Source: Corydoras sp. C115 (lineage: Eukaryota > Chordata > Actinopteri > Siluriformes > Callichthyidae). From it: DNA of 64,000 bases. Below, piece after piece: positions 33,265 through 44,410 of this stretch. A program made the translations under genes and the position numbers. Each line of letters begins with the position of its first letter. Position 1 is the first letter of the stretch. The notes under the pieces are model-generated. The model was not told the DNA's origin and ran no database searches. It worked only from the letters and a program-made list of their open reading frames with translations. The stretch covers positions 1 through 64,000 of the forward strand of contig JAFMOC010000030.1 in NCBI GenBank assembly GCA_019802505.1. The letters run 5' to 3'.

Positions 33265-33560
33265 CAGAAATATGTGGACACCCCAGCATTATGTTCCTTA
33301 TTAAAAAAAACAATTGATTAGTTTAAAAGTTGCCCCTTTTCCAACAACAACAGCCCCTGTTGTTCTAAAAAAGCTTCAAATAAAGTTTTGGGGTATGTCT
33401 GTAGACATTAATGCCCAATCTATCAGAAAAAAGCATAGATGACCTAAAATACAAGGAGAGACATGGCTCACAGTTCCAATTCATTCCCAAGGTGTTCAGT
33501 CATTTGTGGTCAGCGCTTATTGAAAGCCACTGGCATTCATTATACCATGACCCCTCTGAA
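33265..33560 (-). pseudogene. Tc1-like transposase fossil, antisense
   Basis: The plus strand reads ATATGTGGACACCCC, CTGTTGTTCTAAAAAAGC, TTTTGGGGTATGTCTGTAGA, CATTAATGCCCAATC and GTTCCAATTCATTCCCAAGG. This is the reverse complement of the 3' part of a common fish Tc1-like element, whose minus-strand protein would include the DELER region and a conserved C-terminal block. Indels and stops break it. A terminal-repeat-like GTGGACACCCC lies at the left edge. It is not functional. Confidence 0.75.
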
Positions 33561-33561
33561 A

Positions 33562-34378
33562 CAAAACATGGCAACAAGACGTGTGGTGTTTGTGTGTGTG
33601 TGTTAATGCAATGTGGAGTGTTGTGCAGTGGTCACATTGAATGGTGTGTAATATCAAGTAAGCTTATTAAATGAATACAATGGCGTCATGGTGAGTCATC
33701 TTTCCAAATTATTGCTAAAGTGTCTTTAACACACTTAGGTGTTTGCAATGTTGAAATCATATGGATGTTGACAATTTCCGAATGAGCTAGGATACTGCTG
33801 GTTCACACATCTGGTAAATATTTGGCAGTATTACTTATATGTGAGCCACTTATGGCTGAGAGATGGTGCTAATCTGTTGAATAAGTGGCCTGCATCTTGC
33901 GAACTGAAAAGATCTAGCCAAGTGTTAATCCATACAGAGTATGGGCCATATGAAAATGGGGAACGTGGGCCAAAAAATATTGGCAGAGTCATATATAGGT
34001 AAGGATTGTTAGAACTGTGAAACATGCTTTAGAATAAACTTCAATGGTGTACAAATGTTTGATAAAAAGTCCTGGTCGAAATGAATCCCACTGCACCTTC
34101 AAGACAAGATGATATTTATTCGTAATAGATTATGTTATCGATCATGCAGTTTGCACAGTAAGGTGCACTTTCTGTATGAAACCAAACCCATGTGTATGTC
34201 TCACCTCACCCCTGCTGTGTTTGTAGGCAGACAGAGTTCTAGTTATTCATATTTCTCTTTCATGAAATCACAAGGTCCTGGAAATGAATAACCCTTGTAA
34301 CAATTCTTTTTAATCTTTGTTTATGAGTAGATTTTTAGTTTAACTATCGTTCAGATTACCAAAATAATATTTTTTCAG
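33562..34378. other. Unique sequence, no gene seen
   Basis: Short frames only, with no known repeat. Confidence 0.5.
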
Positions 34379-34380
34379 TC

Positions 34381-34580
34381 TTATCGCATCCCTATGCCCA
34401 TTCAGGGGAAAACCTTTCATCCACTGGGCAGATCCAGTGCATGACAAACCATCACTGGTCACCTATGCAGACAAGGAGAGAACATGGGGAGAACACGGAG
34501 ACTCCACCCAGATCAGGATTCGAACCTGGATCCCCAATGCTGAGAGGTAGAAGTGCTAACCACTAATCCACCATGCTGCC
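34381..34580 (-). repeat. Older family A SINE
   Basis: CCTATGCCCATTCAGGGGAA, GAACACGGAGACTCCACCCA, GATCAGGATTCGAACCTGGA and CTAACCACTAATCCACCATG. A diverged minus-strand copy with an internal deletion across the CACACACTC to GGAGAACC region. Tail lost. Confidence 0.8.
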
Positions 34581-34584
34581 ACAA

Positions 34585-35412
34585 CAACACGGTGCTGATG
34601 ATAAGACTCGAAATTGTTAGGATACAGGCATTATGTATTCTTACTGTTCTTCACAGTCCATTGAACCTCTTTGTTTAGTGTGAAATGTAAGTGATAATTA
34701 TGTGCGTTATGCCTGAACCAGAACCCACACCTTCTGTTTCACAGGGTTCCACAGAAACCAACAATACAAATAAACTGCCCTGATGCCTAATGGATGCAGC
34801 AGCTCTGGGTTTAATCCCCGCCAATGGCGCTTCAGTGAGTGGAGTGCGGATTTCTCGACTCGCAGCTCCATCAATTCTTATTTCATCTCCATTTGATTAT
34901 GCACTGAATTAAAGACTAATTGGCTTTAAAATGAAATTCTGAATGACAAATCATCTCGAGATGAAGTGCCACGAGGTCCGAGCTCTCACACCGCCTTTGA
35001 AGCGGCAAAGGTTGAAAAAAAGACACCAAGCCATTAGACCCTCCCACCACCATAATAGTGTGATCTAATCAACCATCCTCAAACCCTGCTTACAATCCTT
35101 TCTGCTTCTCACTCATTCTATCTCTACATACAGTAGATAATCTTTGAGATATGTTCATCTGCCTGTTGTGAAAATGTAAGGTCTGAGTTATAGAGTGGAA
35201 GAGATTGTAGCAAATCAGGTAATGAGATATTGAGTAATGGGGCCAAATTATTTTGGCAACTTATTTTCTGTAAGTGTATTCGTGGCAGCAGCATGGATGA
35301 GCAGACGGCACTCGGAGGGGGTAGATGGAATCGAAGGCAATGGACATATTTGATGCACCTGCCGGAGATTAAGTTAATTGACTGTACATACATACGGTAT
35401 GTGTATATGTTA
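34585..35412. other. Unique sequence, candidate conserved non-coding DNA near 34.77-35.0 kb
   Basis: The 34770-35000 stretch is repeat-free, has several TAAT-type cores (GAATTAAAGACTAATTGGCT) and no open frame with splice signals. Called on composition only. Confidence 0.3.
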
Positions 35413-35413
35413 A

Positions 35414-35597
35414 TCTCATTATCTTCCACTTAATTATCTACTAGGGATGCGGAAGAAGTTCCCCATGCCCATTCGGGGAGAATGTTTCAGGCGCTGAGCA
35501 GATACACCCAGGGCAGGGCGCCAATCTATCGCTGGACACACACTCAAGCACACAGACTCTATTAGGGGCAATTTAGCTAGGAACCATTGGCGGCACC
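35414..35597 (-). repeat. Older family A SINE, left part, interrupted
   Basis: CATTATCTTCCACTTAATTA, TTCCCCATGCCCATTCGGGG, GATACACCCAGGGCAGGGCG and CAATTTAGCTAGG are minus-strand SINE landmarks. The sequence is cut by a plus-strand SINE, and the remaining part follows at 35954. Confidence 0.8.
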
Positions 35598-35950
35598 TTG
35601 GGCGGCACGGTGGCTTAATGGTTAGCACGTTTGCCTCTCAGCACTAGGGATTCCCGGTTCGAATCCCCATCTGGGTGAAGTTTCCATGTTCTCCCCGTAT
35701 CCGCGTGGGTATCCTCTGGGTTCTCGGGTTTCCTCCCACAGTCCAAAAACATGGATCAAGTTAATTGAATTCTCCAAATTGCCCCATATAGAGTGTGTCT
35801 GTGTGAGTGAGTGTGTGCCCAGCGATAGATTGGCGCCCTGTCCTGGGTCTATCTGCCCAGCGCCCGAGACGTTCTCCCCTGGATGGGCATGGGGAACCCC
35901 CCCGCGACCCTAATATAGGATAAAGCGGAAAATAATGAATGAATGAATGA
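35598..35950 (+). repeat. Full-length family A SINE nested in an opposite-strand SINE
   Basis: A box TGGCTTAATGG (one change), B box GGTTCGAATCC. It ends in GATAATGAATGAATGAATGAATG (split by one A). The flanks share CACCTT on both sides, a possible short duplication. Subfamily CCCCCGCG and AATATAGG. Confidence 0.92.
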
Positions 35951-35953
35951 ATG

Positions 35954-36085
35954 ACAATTCACCTTAAATCAATGTTTTTTTGGACTGTGGGAGGAAATCA
36001 GAAAGCCGGAGAAAACCCACCATATACTGAAGAAACATGGAAAGTCCCCCCAGATCAGGATTCAAACCCAATATACAGTATCAGC
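35954..36085 (-). repeat. Older family A SINE, head part, continued
   Basis: AATTCACCTTAAATCAATG, TTGGACTGTGGGAGGAAATC, GAAACATGGAAAGTCCCCCC and AGATCAGGATTCAAACCC continue the interrupted minus-strand SINE. The terminal tRNA head is lost. Confidence 0.75.
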
Positions 36086-36089
36086 ATGC

Positions 36090-38474
36090 CACACTATATT
36101 AAATTATATATAAAATTTTCACCCCACTTAGTTTGTAAAGTTATAAAATATTCATATTTGTTCAGTTATACTTGTTATGTCTTACTTTTATAGCAGTCGT
36201 GTAAATGGGCTCGCTGTAAATGATTTTGAACTCGCTGGACTTTTACTTTCATTTTTAATCCTTTCATGTTCACCCTTAAAATCACATTTCCGAAAACAAA
36301 ATGAGTATAACTTTTCGATATGAGTCCTCGTCCAGCCAAACTAGCTGAACACCATGTGACGTCTCATTTCCTGGCCTTGGGAAAGCGGAGTGTCTCAGCT
36401 GGCCCTCAGACTCGTTTTCTTTAATTAAGACCCACATCTTTGGGGGGCAGAGCAGCAGAAAGTTTACCACAGCAGACTATTTTTCCTTCCACAAGACACT
36501 GGGTTCCTACAGGGAGAGTGGGCTTCCTATTCAGAGCAACGCTCGACTGATTTTGACGCCCACCAGCCGATTTGGATGAGGAAACCTCCTTAAAGTCATC
36601 CACTCCCTGCTGTGAGGACTTCTGATGTTTTTGTGTTGCTTCAGGCCAACTGAGCACCAGGATTCTTTTATTGACTTTTAAGTAAGGGTATAATTTGCCT
36701 TCAGGGGAACTATGGGGGGTAAAAAATAACAGACCTAAAAGTGGTACTTATATTTGAGTATTTGGCAGATATAGTTATATGATGGGATTAACAAATGAAG
36801 TAGAGAGTAATCCAACCAAATAGCTGAGCAATTTAGAATGAAAATGTAGTGCCCTTGCTTTGGAGCCCGGTCCTGCTTGCTTTAACTTCAGTTAAATAAC
36901 AGTGACTTAATTGCACACTAACCGTTATTTTCTTGTGCAAGTAAGCAAAAAAAATTTTTTTTTTAATTAAATATACCTGATCATTAATGAGCATAAACTT
37001 GCTAATTATTTTTATGATATAATTAAAAATATATATGTTTATGGTAGGGTTGTGGATGAACTGCTGCCACTTGGGGAGGGTGGAAATGAGGGCAATGGGC
37101 AGTAATTAAAGGTAATTATCGCACTTGCCAGAGGTTCTGGTAATGGTCTTTGTGCAGCTGGGGTTTTGTTTATCAGGTGGTCGGCTATCTGCATGCTATG
37201 CCTATCCCATCCTCCACCGTGCAAAAAGAACACAACCTCGCCATCTTCATTCATTCATTTTGATGCAGTGGACGACGGGAAAGCCGTAGAAAATCTAATA
37301 TACCAAAGTGCTGGGTACCGGCCACTCTTGCGTAAGCATCTAAGGTGGAGACAGAAATACTGGAAAGCCAACGGCAGGAACCCTTGGGCAGACAAAGTTG
37401 GTGCTATGTGCATAGACTTAAGAAAACTTAGATAATGTTGCTAATGATGATCCCTCATCCTGATCCAGTATGCCATCTACTCTCCCCTGAGGTATGCCAG
37501 TCTGCAGGATGTCCTTAAGCAGCCATGTGGCAGGGCTATGGATGAATGGATGCTGATCTGAGGCTGGAGAGGATAGAACCGAGGGCAATAATTACACTGT
37601 AGGTTCTGCAAATGGTGTACAGCTATATGAGATGGGGTGGATTAGAAGTTGAAGAGAGTCTCTTGGAGAGAGATCTTCAACCTGAAGTTGAGGATTTCAG
37701 GTCTTTTTAGCCAACCTCTTTGTCTTTAAACCGTTCCTGCCATCACTAAGGATGTCAGATGTCACACCAAGACCATCTTTGCTAGTTTTCTCGCTACTTT
37801 TGCTGTTATTGCCCAGTTTTCCCACTCTCTTTTACAACCATCTAGCACCTGTCTGATCTCTTCTCAGAATTTCACACCATAGTCTTCTTCCTTTAATCTC
37901 CACCATGCTGTCTAACTTCACTCTCCTCTGCCAGTCTCCAATCTTTTTCTTCTCCTGTATAGTATTTAATGCTCCTTCTTCACTTGTATATGTCACCTTG
38001 TGTTCTTCTACTTTTTTTCAAATATGTCGACTACAGCTATCTTCATCCTTTTAGCAAAAGCTGTCACTATTTGTACTTTCATGTTCTTGTCTGATTGTAT
38101 TAACCCAACGCCTCCCCATCACCTCTATTTATTTCACCAACATATGCAATATAATCAGCTCTTTAACAACGTTAAAGCGTATCTAATTACTTTTATCCTA
38201 AATCTTGCAACCCACAGGTGCCCTGCTGACCGACAGTACTGGAGGGGGATGTTGGTTATCTGGGACTCGTCTGAGTCGGTATGTGGATCTGATTTTTAAA
38301 TTGTGTATTTGGCTTGACAGTTTTTAAACAGGATGCCCTTCACCTATCGCTGATAATAATCTGGATGGCTGAGATAATATAATGAAGAGGTAAATCAATC
38401 TGAATTCATTTTAAATAGAAGTTCTATTTAAAGTGGGTCAAAGGTGCCATAGAACTAAACGAATCTAAAACAAT
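36090..38474. other. Long unique stretch, no gene supported
   Basis: About 2.4 kb without family A SINEs. Minus-strand frames at 36282-36470 and 36421-36657 (78 codons) have balanced composition but no recognised domain and no clear splice pair. The 37690-38340 part is pyrimidine-rich and ends with CAGGATGCCCTTC, which recalls the end of a dispersed fish repeat. I cannot confirm that. Confidence 0.35.
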
Positions 38475-38487
38475 CCCCCAAATACAA

Positions 38488-38743
38488 TTCATGGGGGGGG
38501 GGGGGGGGGGGGGCAATCTATCTCTGGGCACACACTCACACACACATACACTCAATATGGGGCAATTTGGAGAACTCAATTGACTTGATCCATGTTTTTG
38601 GACTGTGGGAGGAAACCGGAGAACCCGGAGGAAACCCACGCGGACACGGGGAGAACATGGAAACTCCACCCAGATGGGGATTCGAACCGGGAATCCCTAG
38701 TGCTGAAAGGTGAACGTGCTAACCACTAAGCCACCGTGCTGCC
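38488..38743 (-). repeat. Family A SINE with a poly-G replacement
   Basis: The flanking 13-bp duplication CCCCCAAATACAA lies at 38475-38487 and 38744-38756. Inside, the 3' third of the SINE is replaced by a G run of about 21 bases (38493-38513), then GCAATCTATCTCTGGGCACA continues to an intact head. The B box is intact. Confidence 0.9.
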
Positions 38744-38756
38744 CCCCCAAATACAA

Positions 38757-39310
38757 AAGTCATAAATATGACTTCATGACCTTATACCTGATTAAAAATC
38801 TGATCAGTTATTAGTGTGATCTACCTTAATGGCTTCACATTTTTTTTACCCATTTACCCAGATATGTCTTGTTACCCTGTCGTTGCTTAGGATAATACAA
38901 GTCACTGTCATAGAAACAGAGCTGTTTGCATCATTTCTTTAGGTGAGGCAGGCTGATATTTATATCTCAAAGGCATTGTGAATGAGGAAATTCATTGTGT
39001 GTCACCTCATGCTGTTCAGATTGGAAGACGGGTGCAGCTGAGGTAGTGAGAGGAGTAGATTAATGTGCAAAAGCTCTTGAATATGTGCCGCTGCTTTTGA
39101 TCTTTGCCACCAGACAAGGACTAGGGTGGGCGGAAGGATGAAAAGGTGTAAGAGCTGCTAGCCATGAATGATGAACAGGTGCTAAGTAACAGTAAGATTC
39201 TTTGGCTTTGTGGTTTTTATTCTGATCCTGTCATGAAGGGCAGAAAGCCCAGTCAAGGAGGCAAATTTTGGGGTCAAGGAAGCAGTAAAATACATATATT
39301 TAATTTTTTT
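38757..39310. other. Unique sequence, no gene seen
   Basis: Nothing recognised. Confidence 0.5.
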
Positions 39311-39598
39311 TAGTGCTGGGCAGATGCATATAGGACAGGGCGCCAATGGGCACACTCTCACTCACACAGGCACACACATTACATAGGCAATTTTGATAGG
39401 GGCAATTTAAACCAGCTTATTCATGTTATTTATTTCTTCCAATGGCATACATTTTCTGTTCTTAGTAGAGACTTGGCTTAAACAAATTGCCACCTCCACC
39501 CTGAACTATTGCTGTTTTAATTCTCAGAGGGCAGTAGGTTGAACATGAATATGAAAAATTGAGTTTGAGATACGAACCAGGATCCCCAACGATGAGAG

Positions 39599-39600
<2 letters not shown>
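39311..39600 (-). repeat. Decayed older family A SINE
   Basis: GTGCTGGGCAGATGCATATA, GGACAGGGCGCCAATGGGCA and GGGGCAATTTAAACC at the left, then a diverged middle. CGAACCAGGATCCCCAACGA and GATGAGAGGTG lie just before the (TA)n array. The middle may hold unrelated sequence. Confidence 0.6.

Positions 39601-39601
<1 letters not shown>

Positions 39602-39663
<62 letters not shown>
39602..39663. repeat. (TA)n, first segment of a SINE-split array
   Basis: About 62 bases of TA, starting inside the remains of an old SINE. Confidence 0.97.
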
Positions 39664-39665
<2 letters not shown>

Positions 39666-39870
39666 GACACGTGGGGGGGGGTTCCCCATGCCCAGAACGT
39701 TCCGGGCGCTGGGCAGATACACCCAGGACAGGGCGCCAATCTATCGCTGGAAACACACTCACTCACACAGACACACTCTATATGGGGCAATTTGGAGAAC
39801 TCAATTCACTTGAACTGGGAATCCCTAGCGCAGAGAGGCGAATGTGCTAACCACTAAGCCACCGTGCCGC

Positions 39871-39872
<2 letters not shown>
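39664..39872 (-). repeat. Family A SINE, tail-less and internally deleted, between TA tracts
   Basis: Starts at ATGACACGTGGGGGGG, then TTCCCCATGCCCAGAACGTT (deleted GATGGGGAG part) and CTCAATTCACTTGAACTGGG (a deletion that removes the CATGTTTTTGG to B-box region). The head CCGTGCCGCC is complete. Confidence 0.88.

Positions 39873-39903
<31 letters not shown>
39873..39903. repeat. (TA)n, second segment
   Basis: About 31 bases of TA between two minus-strand SINEs. Confidence 0.97.
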
Positions 39904-39905
<2 letters not shown>

Positions 39906-39906
<1 letters not shown>

Positions 39907-40264
39907 ATTCATTCATTCATTCATTCATTATCTCCCGCTTTATCCTCTATTACGGATGCGGTGGGGTTCCCCATGCCCATCCAGGGGAGAACATCTCGGG
40001 CGCTGGGCAGATACACCCAGGACAGGGCGCCAATCCATCGCTGGGCACACACTCACTCACACATACACACTCTATATGGGGCAATTTATGAGAATTCAAT
40101 TAACTTGATCCATGTTTTTGGATTGTGGGAGGAAACCGGAGAACCCAGAGGAAACCCACGCGGACACGGGGTTAAAATGGAAACTCCACCCAGATGGGGA
40201 TTCGAACCGGGAATCCCTAGTGCTGAGAGGCGAACGTGCTAACCACTAAGCCACCGTGCCGCCC
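39906..40264 (-). repeat. Full-length family A SINE between TA tracts
   Basis: A complete minus-strand copy from the (CATT)n tail to CCGTGCCGCC. The B box is intact (GGATTCGAACC). TA tracts lie on both sides. Confidence 0.93.
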
Positions 40265-40289
40265 ATATATATATATATATATATATATA
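40265..40289. repeat. (TA)n, third segment
   Basis: About 25 bases of TA after the second SINE head. Confidence 0.97.
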
Positions 40290-41565
40290 GTTTCTAAATA
40301 TTTATATATACACCAAGCAAAAGATGTTTTGCACAAATTTGATTTGAGCTGACTGTGTATTGTGCTGAAAGTTTTTCCTTTGACATTACAGGATGCCTTT
40401 AGAAATCATCTTATGATGGATGACCTCCGCTGCATACAGTCTCAATATCCCACAAGGCTAAAACCCACCTAAATAAAATATGAAGAAGGCAAAGTCTGGA
40501 GAAACAAAGGAAATAACAGGCATTTTAAAAAGGCAGCCTACCTACCTGTGCTAAATAATTGAAGCTGGTGTCTAACATTATAGTGAAGAGAGCCCTCATG
40601 ATGTGTGTGGTATTTTTTCCCCATCTCTGAACAGTGTGGGCTGGTGACTCAATGCTTGAGAGTGCACGAGCGGCAGCGGCATGTACCCGGCCTAGCCCTG
40701 CACGTCTGCAGTAAGAGCTAATCTCACCACGTCTCTGCAGTCAGAGGATCTGGGATGTTTGCCATGCTGATCTGGATTAGCGCACAGCTAACAGGATCTT
40801 CATGCTGGTTGGGGGGGGGGTGGGGGAAATGGTGCGGGGTAAAGGGGGGGGGGGGCAAAACTATAATTACTACCTGTAGAAAGTAGGCCACTACATTAAT
40901 GCACACCATGCTGCTGGTATTCTGTTTATCTTCGACCAGGGGGTTCCATATTTGTGGACGTTGACATATTATGAAATGGAACAAAAATGGTACAAATAAA
41001 ATTTAAGACATCAGGTGTTTTTATATTAGTGTTACCAAGGCGTCTCTGTGTCCTTATGTTTGAACTTGGAGAATGCCAACGACTTAAATAAGGACTGGGG
41101 TACAGTGCATACACAGCATGTTTAAAATCTGTTGCCATGTCCAGATACGGAACGGTGACATTCAAAAAGATTTCACTTCCATTCCATTCAAAAAAGTTGG
41201 TTCTGTTTTAGGAGCTAGACTCCACCCTGGTAGCTTGGTTGATGTGCACTGTGTCCAAATTCACATTTATTCTTCGCAAATGAAATTCTCATCAGGTTTT
41301 CATCACAGTGCGGTGAAGTATCAAATACATATATCAAACAAATAACCTGACTTGACAGTTCCAACAGAGTTAGTTACTTTTCCTTGTGAGAAAAATATGT
41401 ATTAACGTTAAATTTAGCCATTGTTCCTCCACCTCCTCATCCACCTCCACATCTACATGCAGAACATGTAATCATTACTTGTCACAGATGAGGAACATGC
41501 ATAGCAATAAAGTGAACAACTGGTGATTTGTATTAATGCTAGACTCGTGCATTTTTATTCCGATA
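40290..41565. other. Unique sequence with G-runs, no gene seen
   Basis: G-runs near 40810-40820 and 40843-40854 could form G-quadruplexes or be base-calling artefacts. No recognised repeat or gene. Confidence 0.45.
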
Positions 41566-41576
41566 TGTTTAAAGCA

Positions 41577-41906
41577 GGTGGCTTAGTGGTTAGCACGTTC
41601 GCCTCTCAGCGCTAGGGATTCCCGGTTCGAATCCCCATCTGGGTGGAGTTTCCATGTTCTCCCCGTGTCCGTGTGGGTTTCCTCCGGTTTCCTCCCACAG
41701 TCCAAAAACATGGATCAAGTTAATTGAGTTCTCTAAATTGCCCCATATAGAGTGTGTTTGAGTGAGTGAGTGTGTGCCCAGCGATGGATTGGCGCCCTGT
41801 CCTGGGTGTATCTGCCCAGCGCCCGAGACGTTCTCCCCTGGATGGGCATGGGGAACCCCACCGTGACCCTAATAGAGGATAAAGCAGGTGATAATGAATG
41901 AATGAA
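41577..41906 (+). repeat. Family A SINE lacking the first few head bases
   Basis: Begins at GGTGGCTTAGTGG, so GGCGGCAC is missing while both boxes are intact. The perfect 11-bp duplication TGTTTAAAGCA lies at 41566-41576 and 41907-41917. Subfamily CACCGTG and AATAGAGG. Confidence 0.94.
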
Positions 41907-41937
41907 TGTTTAAAGCATGTAAACAAATAAAGAATCA

Positions 41938-42193
41938 ACGTGCTTAACATGTTTGCCTCTCAACGCTGGGGATCCAGGTTTGAATCCTGATTTAGGAGGA
42001 GTTTCCTAAACACTCACAGTCCAAATACATGGATTTTAAAGACAAATTACCTCTATCTGAATTGCTAAAGTGTGTGATGGATTGGCACCCTGTCCTGGGT
42101 GTATCTGCCTGGTGCCCGAAACGTTCTTCCCTGGTGGTAACCCATCCGTGACCCTAGTAGAAGATTAAGTGGAAGATGATGAGATGAGACAAG
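41938..42193 (+). repeat. Old-subfamily family A SINE
   Basis: GATCCAGGTTTGAATCCTGA, GGATTTTAAAGACAAATTAC, GGATTGGCACCCTGTCCTGG and the tail GATGATGAGATGAGACAAGA. The first 25 bases or so and much of the CATGTTCTCC block are lost. It has the old GATGAGAT tail. Confidence 0.82.
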
Positions 42194-42232
42194 ATACTGG
42201 AATTATATATATATTTAATTTTTTAATTTGCA

Positions 42233-42420
42233 AAATTTCAATTGGACAGTTGCGTTGGGAAGTGCTGCCTCATCCATCAAACAGCCCCGATTTGGCACTC
42301 TTTGGACATCTCTTTGGACCTTTTAAAGATGATGTGCCTAGTCACACAACAATGGCCATCAGCAGCTACGCCAATGTGCAACAAATTTGAACGCATGGTT
42401 CATGGCAGAGAGACACATTT
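42233..42420 (+). pseudogene. Mariner transposase C-terminal fossil
   Basis: Translation in the frame of 42241 gives RWEVLPHPSNSPDLALFGHL followed by FGPFKDD. The WEVLPHP...SPDL block is the well-known C-terminal catalytic-domain signature of mariner transposases, where SPDLAPSDYHLF is usual. Here APSDY is lost. The rest drifts out of similarity and meets a stop at about 42390. A continuation in another frame (CNKFERMVHGRETHF) suggests a frameshift. The N-terminal part is absent and no terminal repeats are seen. It is an inactive relic. Confidence 0.8.
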
Positions 42421-42439
42421 CTGACAGGCCACAGAAAGT

Positions 42440-42695
42440 AAAGAATAAGTGTTAATTACATAGCACTTTGCTAACGATGATATTTTAACTTTTTTTTTTT
42501 TACCTTATTATTTTAATAGTTATAAACATTGCAGATGCTCATATATTTGACCACAAGGTGGCTGCTCAAGGGTGTTTATGTTCCACCACGTTTAATATAC
42601 CAATGTGCCAGGTTATGATATATAGCATTTCATTAATATTTTGAAAGTTAAATAATTTAGGGATGATTAAAAAATGTAGTTTCAGCATGTTCTTT

Positions 42696-42734
<39 letters not shown>

Positions 42735-43057
42735 TAAAGCAGATGTGAAACTGTGGCATAGTTTCCCTGCTTTGGGCACTGAGAACATTTATTAACATTG
42801 CTAATTCATAAAATATCCCACAAACATGATTCTGACTTTGCAAGTCTCTGGATATAGGCTGGGCAATTCATTTTCCCATGGGGCCCCATGAGAAACTGCG
42901 ACTATTGTGGAGGGCCGAACCAACAGACTGAACTGAATTCAGTATTAAAACAATGCAATTGTACAGCTCACATGACGTTTCCTGCAACACAAATCCATTG
43001 TTTTTATGTTAAAAGCAACATCTGAGTATTTTTGTTTACATTCACATGCATTAGAAA
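42440..43057. other. Unique sequence with a T/G homopolymer block
   Basis: A T13 run followed by a G run of about 29 bases spans 42693-42734. Such a junction is prone to sequencing error. No gene seen. Confidence 0.5.
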
Positions 43058-43059
43058 AC

Positions 43060-43334
43060 ATGCATTCATTCATTATCTTCTGCTTAATCCTTTATTAAGG
43101 TCATGTGGGAGGGGGGTAGGGCGCTGGGCACACATTCACACATACGGACATGCACATAGGGGCATTTTAGAGCCACCAATACACCTTGAATCCATATTTT
43201 TGGTACTGTGGGAGGAAACTGGAGAACCCAGAGGACACGGGGGGACCATGGAAATTCCACCCAGAGTGGGATTTGAACCTGGATCCCCAGTGCTGAGAGT
43301 CGTAGTGCTACCCACTAAGCCATTGTGCTGCTCC
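43060..43334 (-). repeat. Older family A SINE
   Basis: The middle contains AATACACCTTGAATCCATAT, an old-subfamily feature, and the tail is CATTCATTCATTATCTTCTG. The short duplication CATTAGAAA lies at 43049-43057 and 43335-43343. Confidence 0.85.
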
Positions 43335-43564
43335 CATTAGAAATTAAATCCCTGAACAGCCTCAGTTAGATTTTTGATTCCCTATTAAAGGCAAGGGGGC
43401 TGGATGTGGAAAGACTAAGGGTTCCTAAAATACCCAGGTCTGCTGTAGACCTTCCCACTTACATAACTGTGACATGAGAACATAATTTAAATATATTCGG
43501 AACCTGTAGCATTTTATGGTGATATTAAATCTTTCTTTCTTTTATAAAATAAATATGATAGAAG

Positions 43565-43874
43565 GTGGCACGGTGGCTTAGTGGTTAGCACGTTCGCCTC
43601 TCAGCACTAGGGATTCCCGGTTCGAATCCCCATCTGGGTGGAGTTTCCATGTTCTCCCCGTGTCCGCGTGGGTTTCCTCCGGGTTCTCCGGTTTCCTCCC
43701 ACAGTCCAAAAACATGGATCAAGTCAGTTGAGTTCTCCAAATTGCCCCGTATAGAGTGTGTGTGTGTGTGAGTGAGTGTGTGCCCAAAACGTTCTCCCCT
43801 GGATGGGCATGGGGAACCCCAACGCGACCCTAATAGAGGATAAAGCTGAAGATAATGGATGAATGAATGAATGA
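43565..43874 (+). repeat. Family A SINE with an internal deletion
   Basis: Both boxes are intact. The segment from AGCGATAGATTGG to CAGCGCC is missing (GTGTGTGCCCAAAACGTTCT junction). The duplication ATGATAGAAG lies at 43555-43564 and 43875-43884. Confidence 0.92.
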
Positions 43875-43884
43875 ATGATAGAAG

Positions 43885-44409
43885 ATTTCGAATAAGCTGG
43901 ATGCAACATGTAGGGTAGTGAAAGTACCCTGAAGATTGCTTTGGGTTCATTTAACTACCAGAATCCAGGTATTTTATTACTCAAAAACTATGCAATTGAT
44001 TCTCTGAAAGTCTCATTTTCCCAGGGTGCCGGTGGCAGTGCGAAGTGTTAAGAATATTTTGGCATGGCTTGACCCCTAGTTCCAATCAATTCTATCTATT
44101 CTGTGTGGGTTCTATTAAACATCAGGTTTCCGCTCTTAAATCATTCAATTATGCCCTTAACCCTGGGATTCCCAGTATACACTTTGGATGAGGGCATCAG
44201 CAAAATACTTTAAACATAATGAATGCCTTCATGTAATCATAGATTATGAGTAAGTGTGAGTGCTGAGTAAGTTTAGTTCCACGATCATGTCTGGTCTATA
44301 GAAAGCCAATAGGAAGTTAGTAATGAAATGTAAATAGTGTACTTTTTTTTACCTTTAAGTAAGCCAATGTAGTTGTATTGTGCCATGCACATATAATGTT
44401 TTTCAATTT
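43885..44409. other. Unique sequence, no gene seen
   Basis: Nothing recognised. Confidence 0.5.
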
Positions 44410-44410
44410 A

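Noticed and set aside
36421..36657. 78-codon minus-strand frame as an exon
   Set aside because: No recognised domain, and no acceptor/donor pair in phase could be found. Composition alone is not enough.
42169..42390. Intact 73-codon transposase gene
   Set aside because: Only the block from 42241 onward resembles mariner. The upstream part is AT-rich filler and an essential motif stretch is lost.
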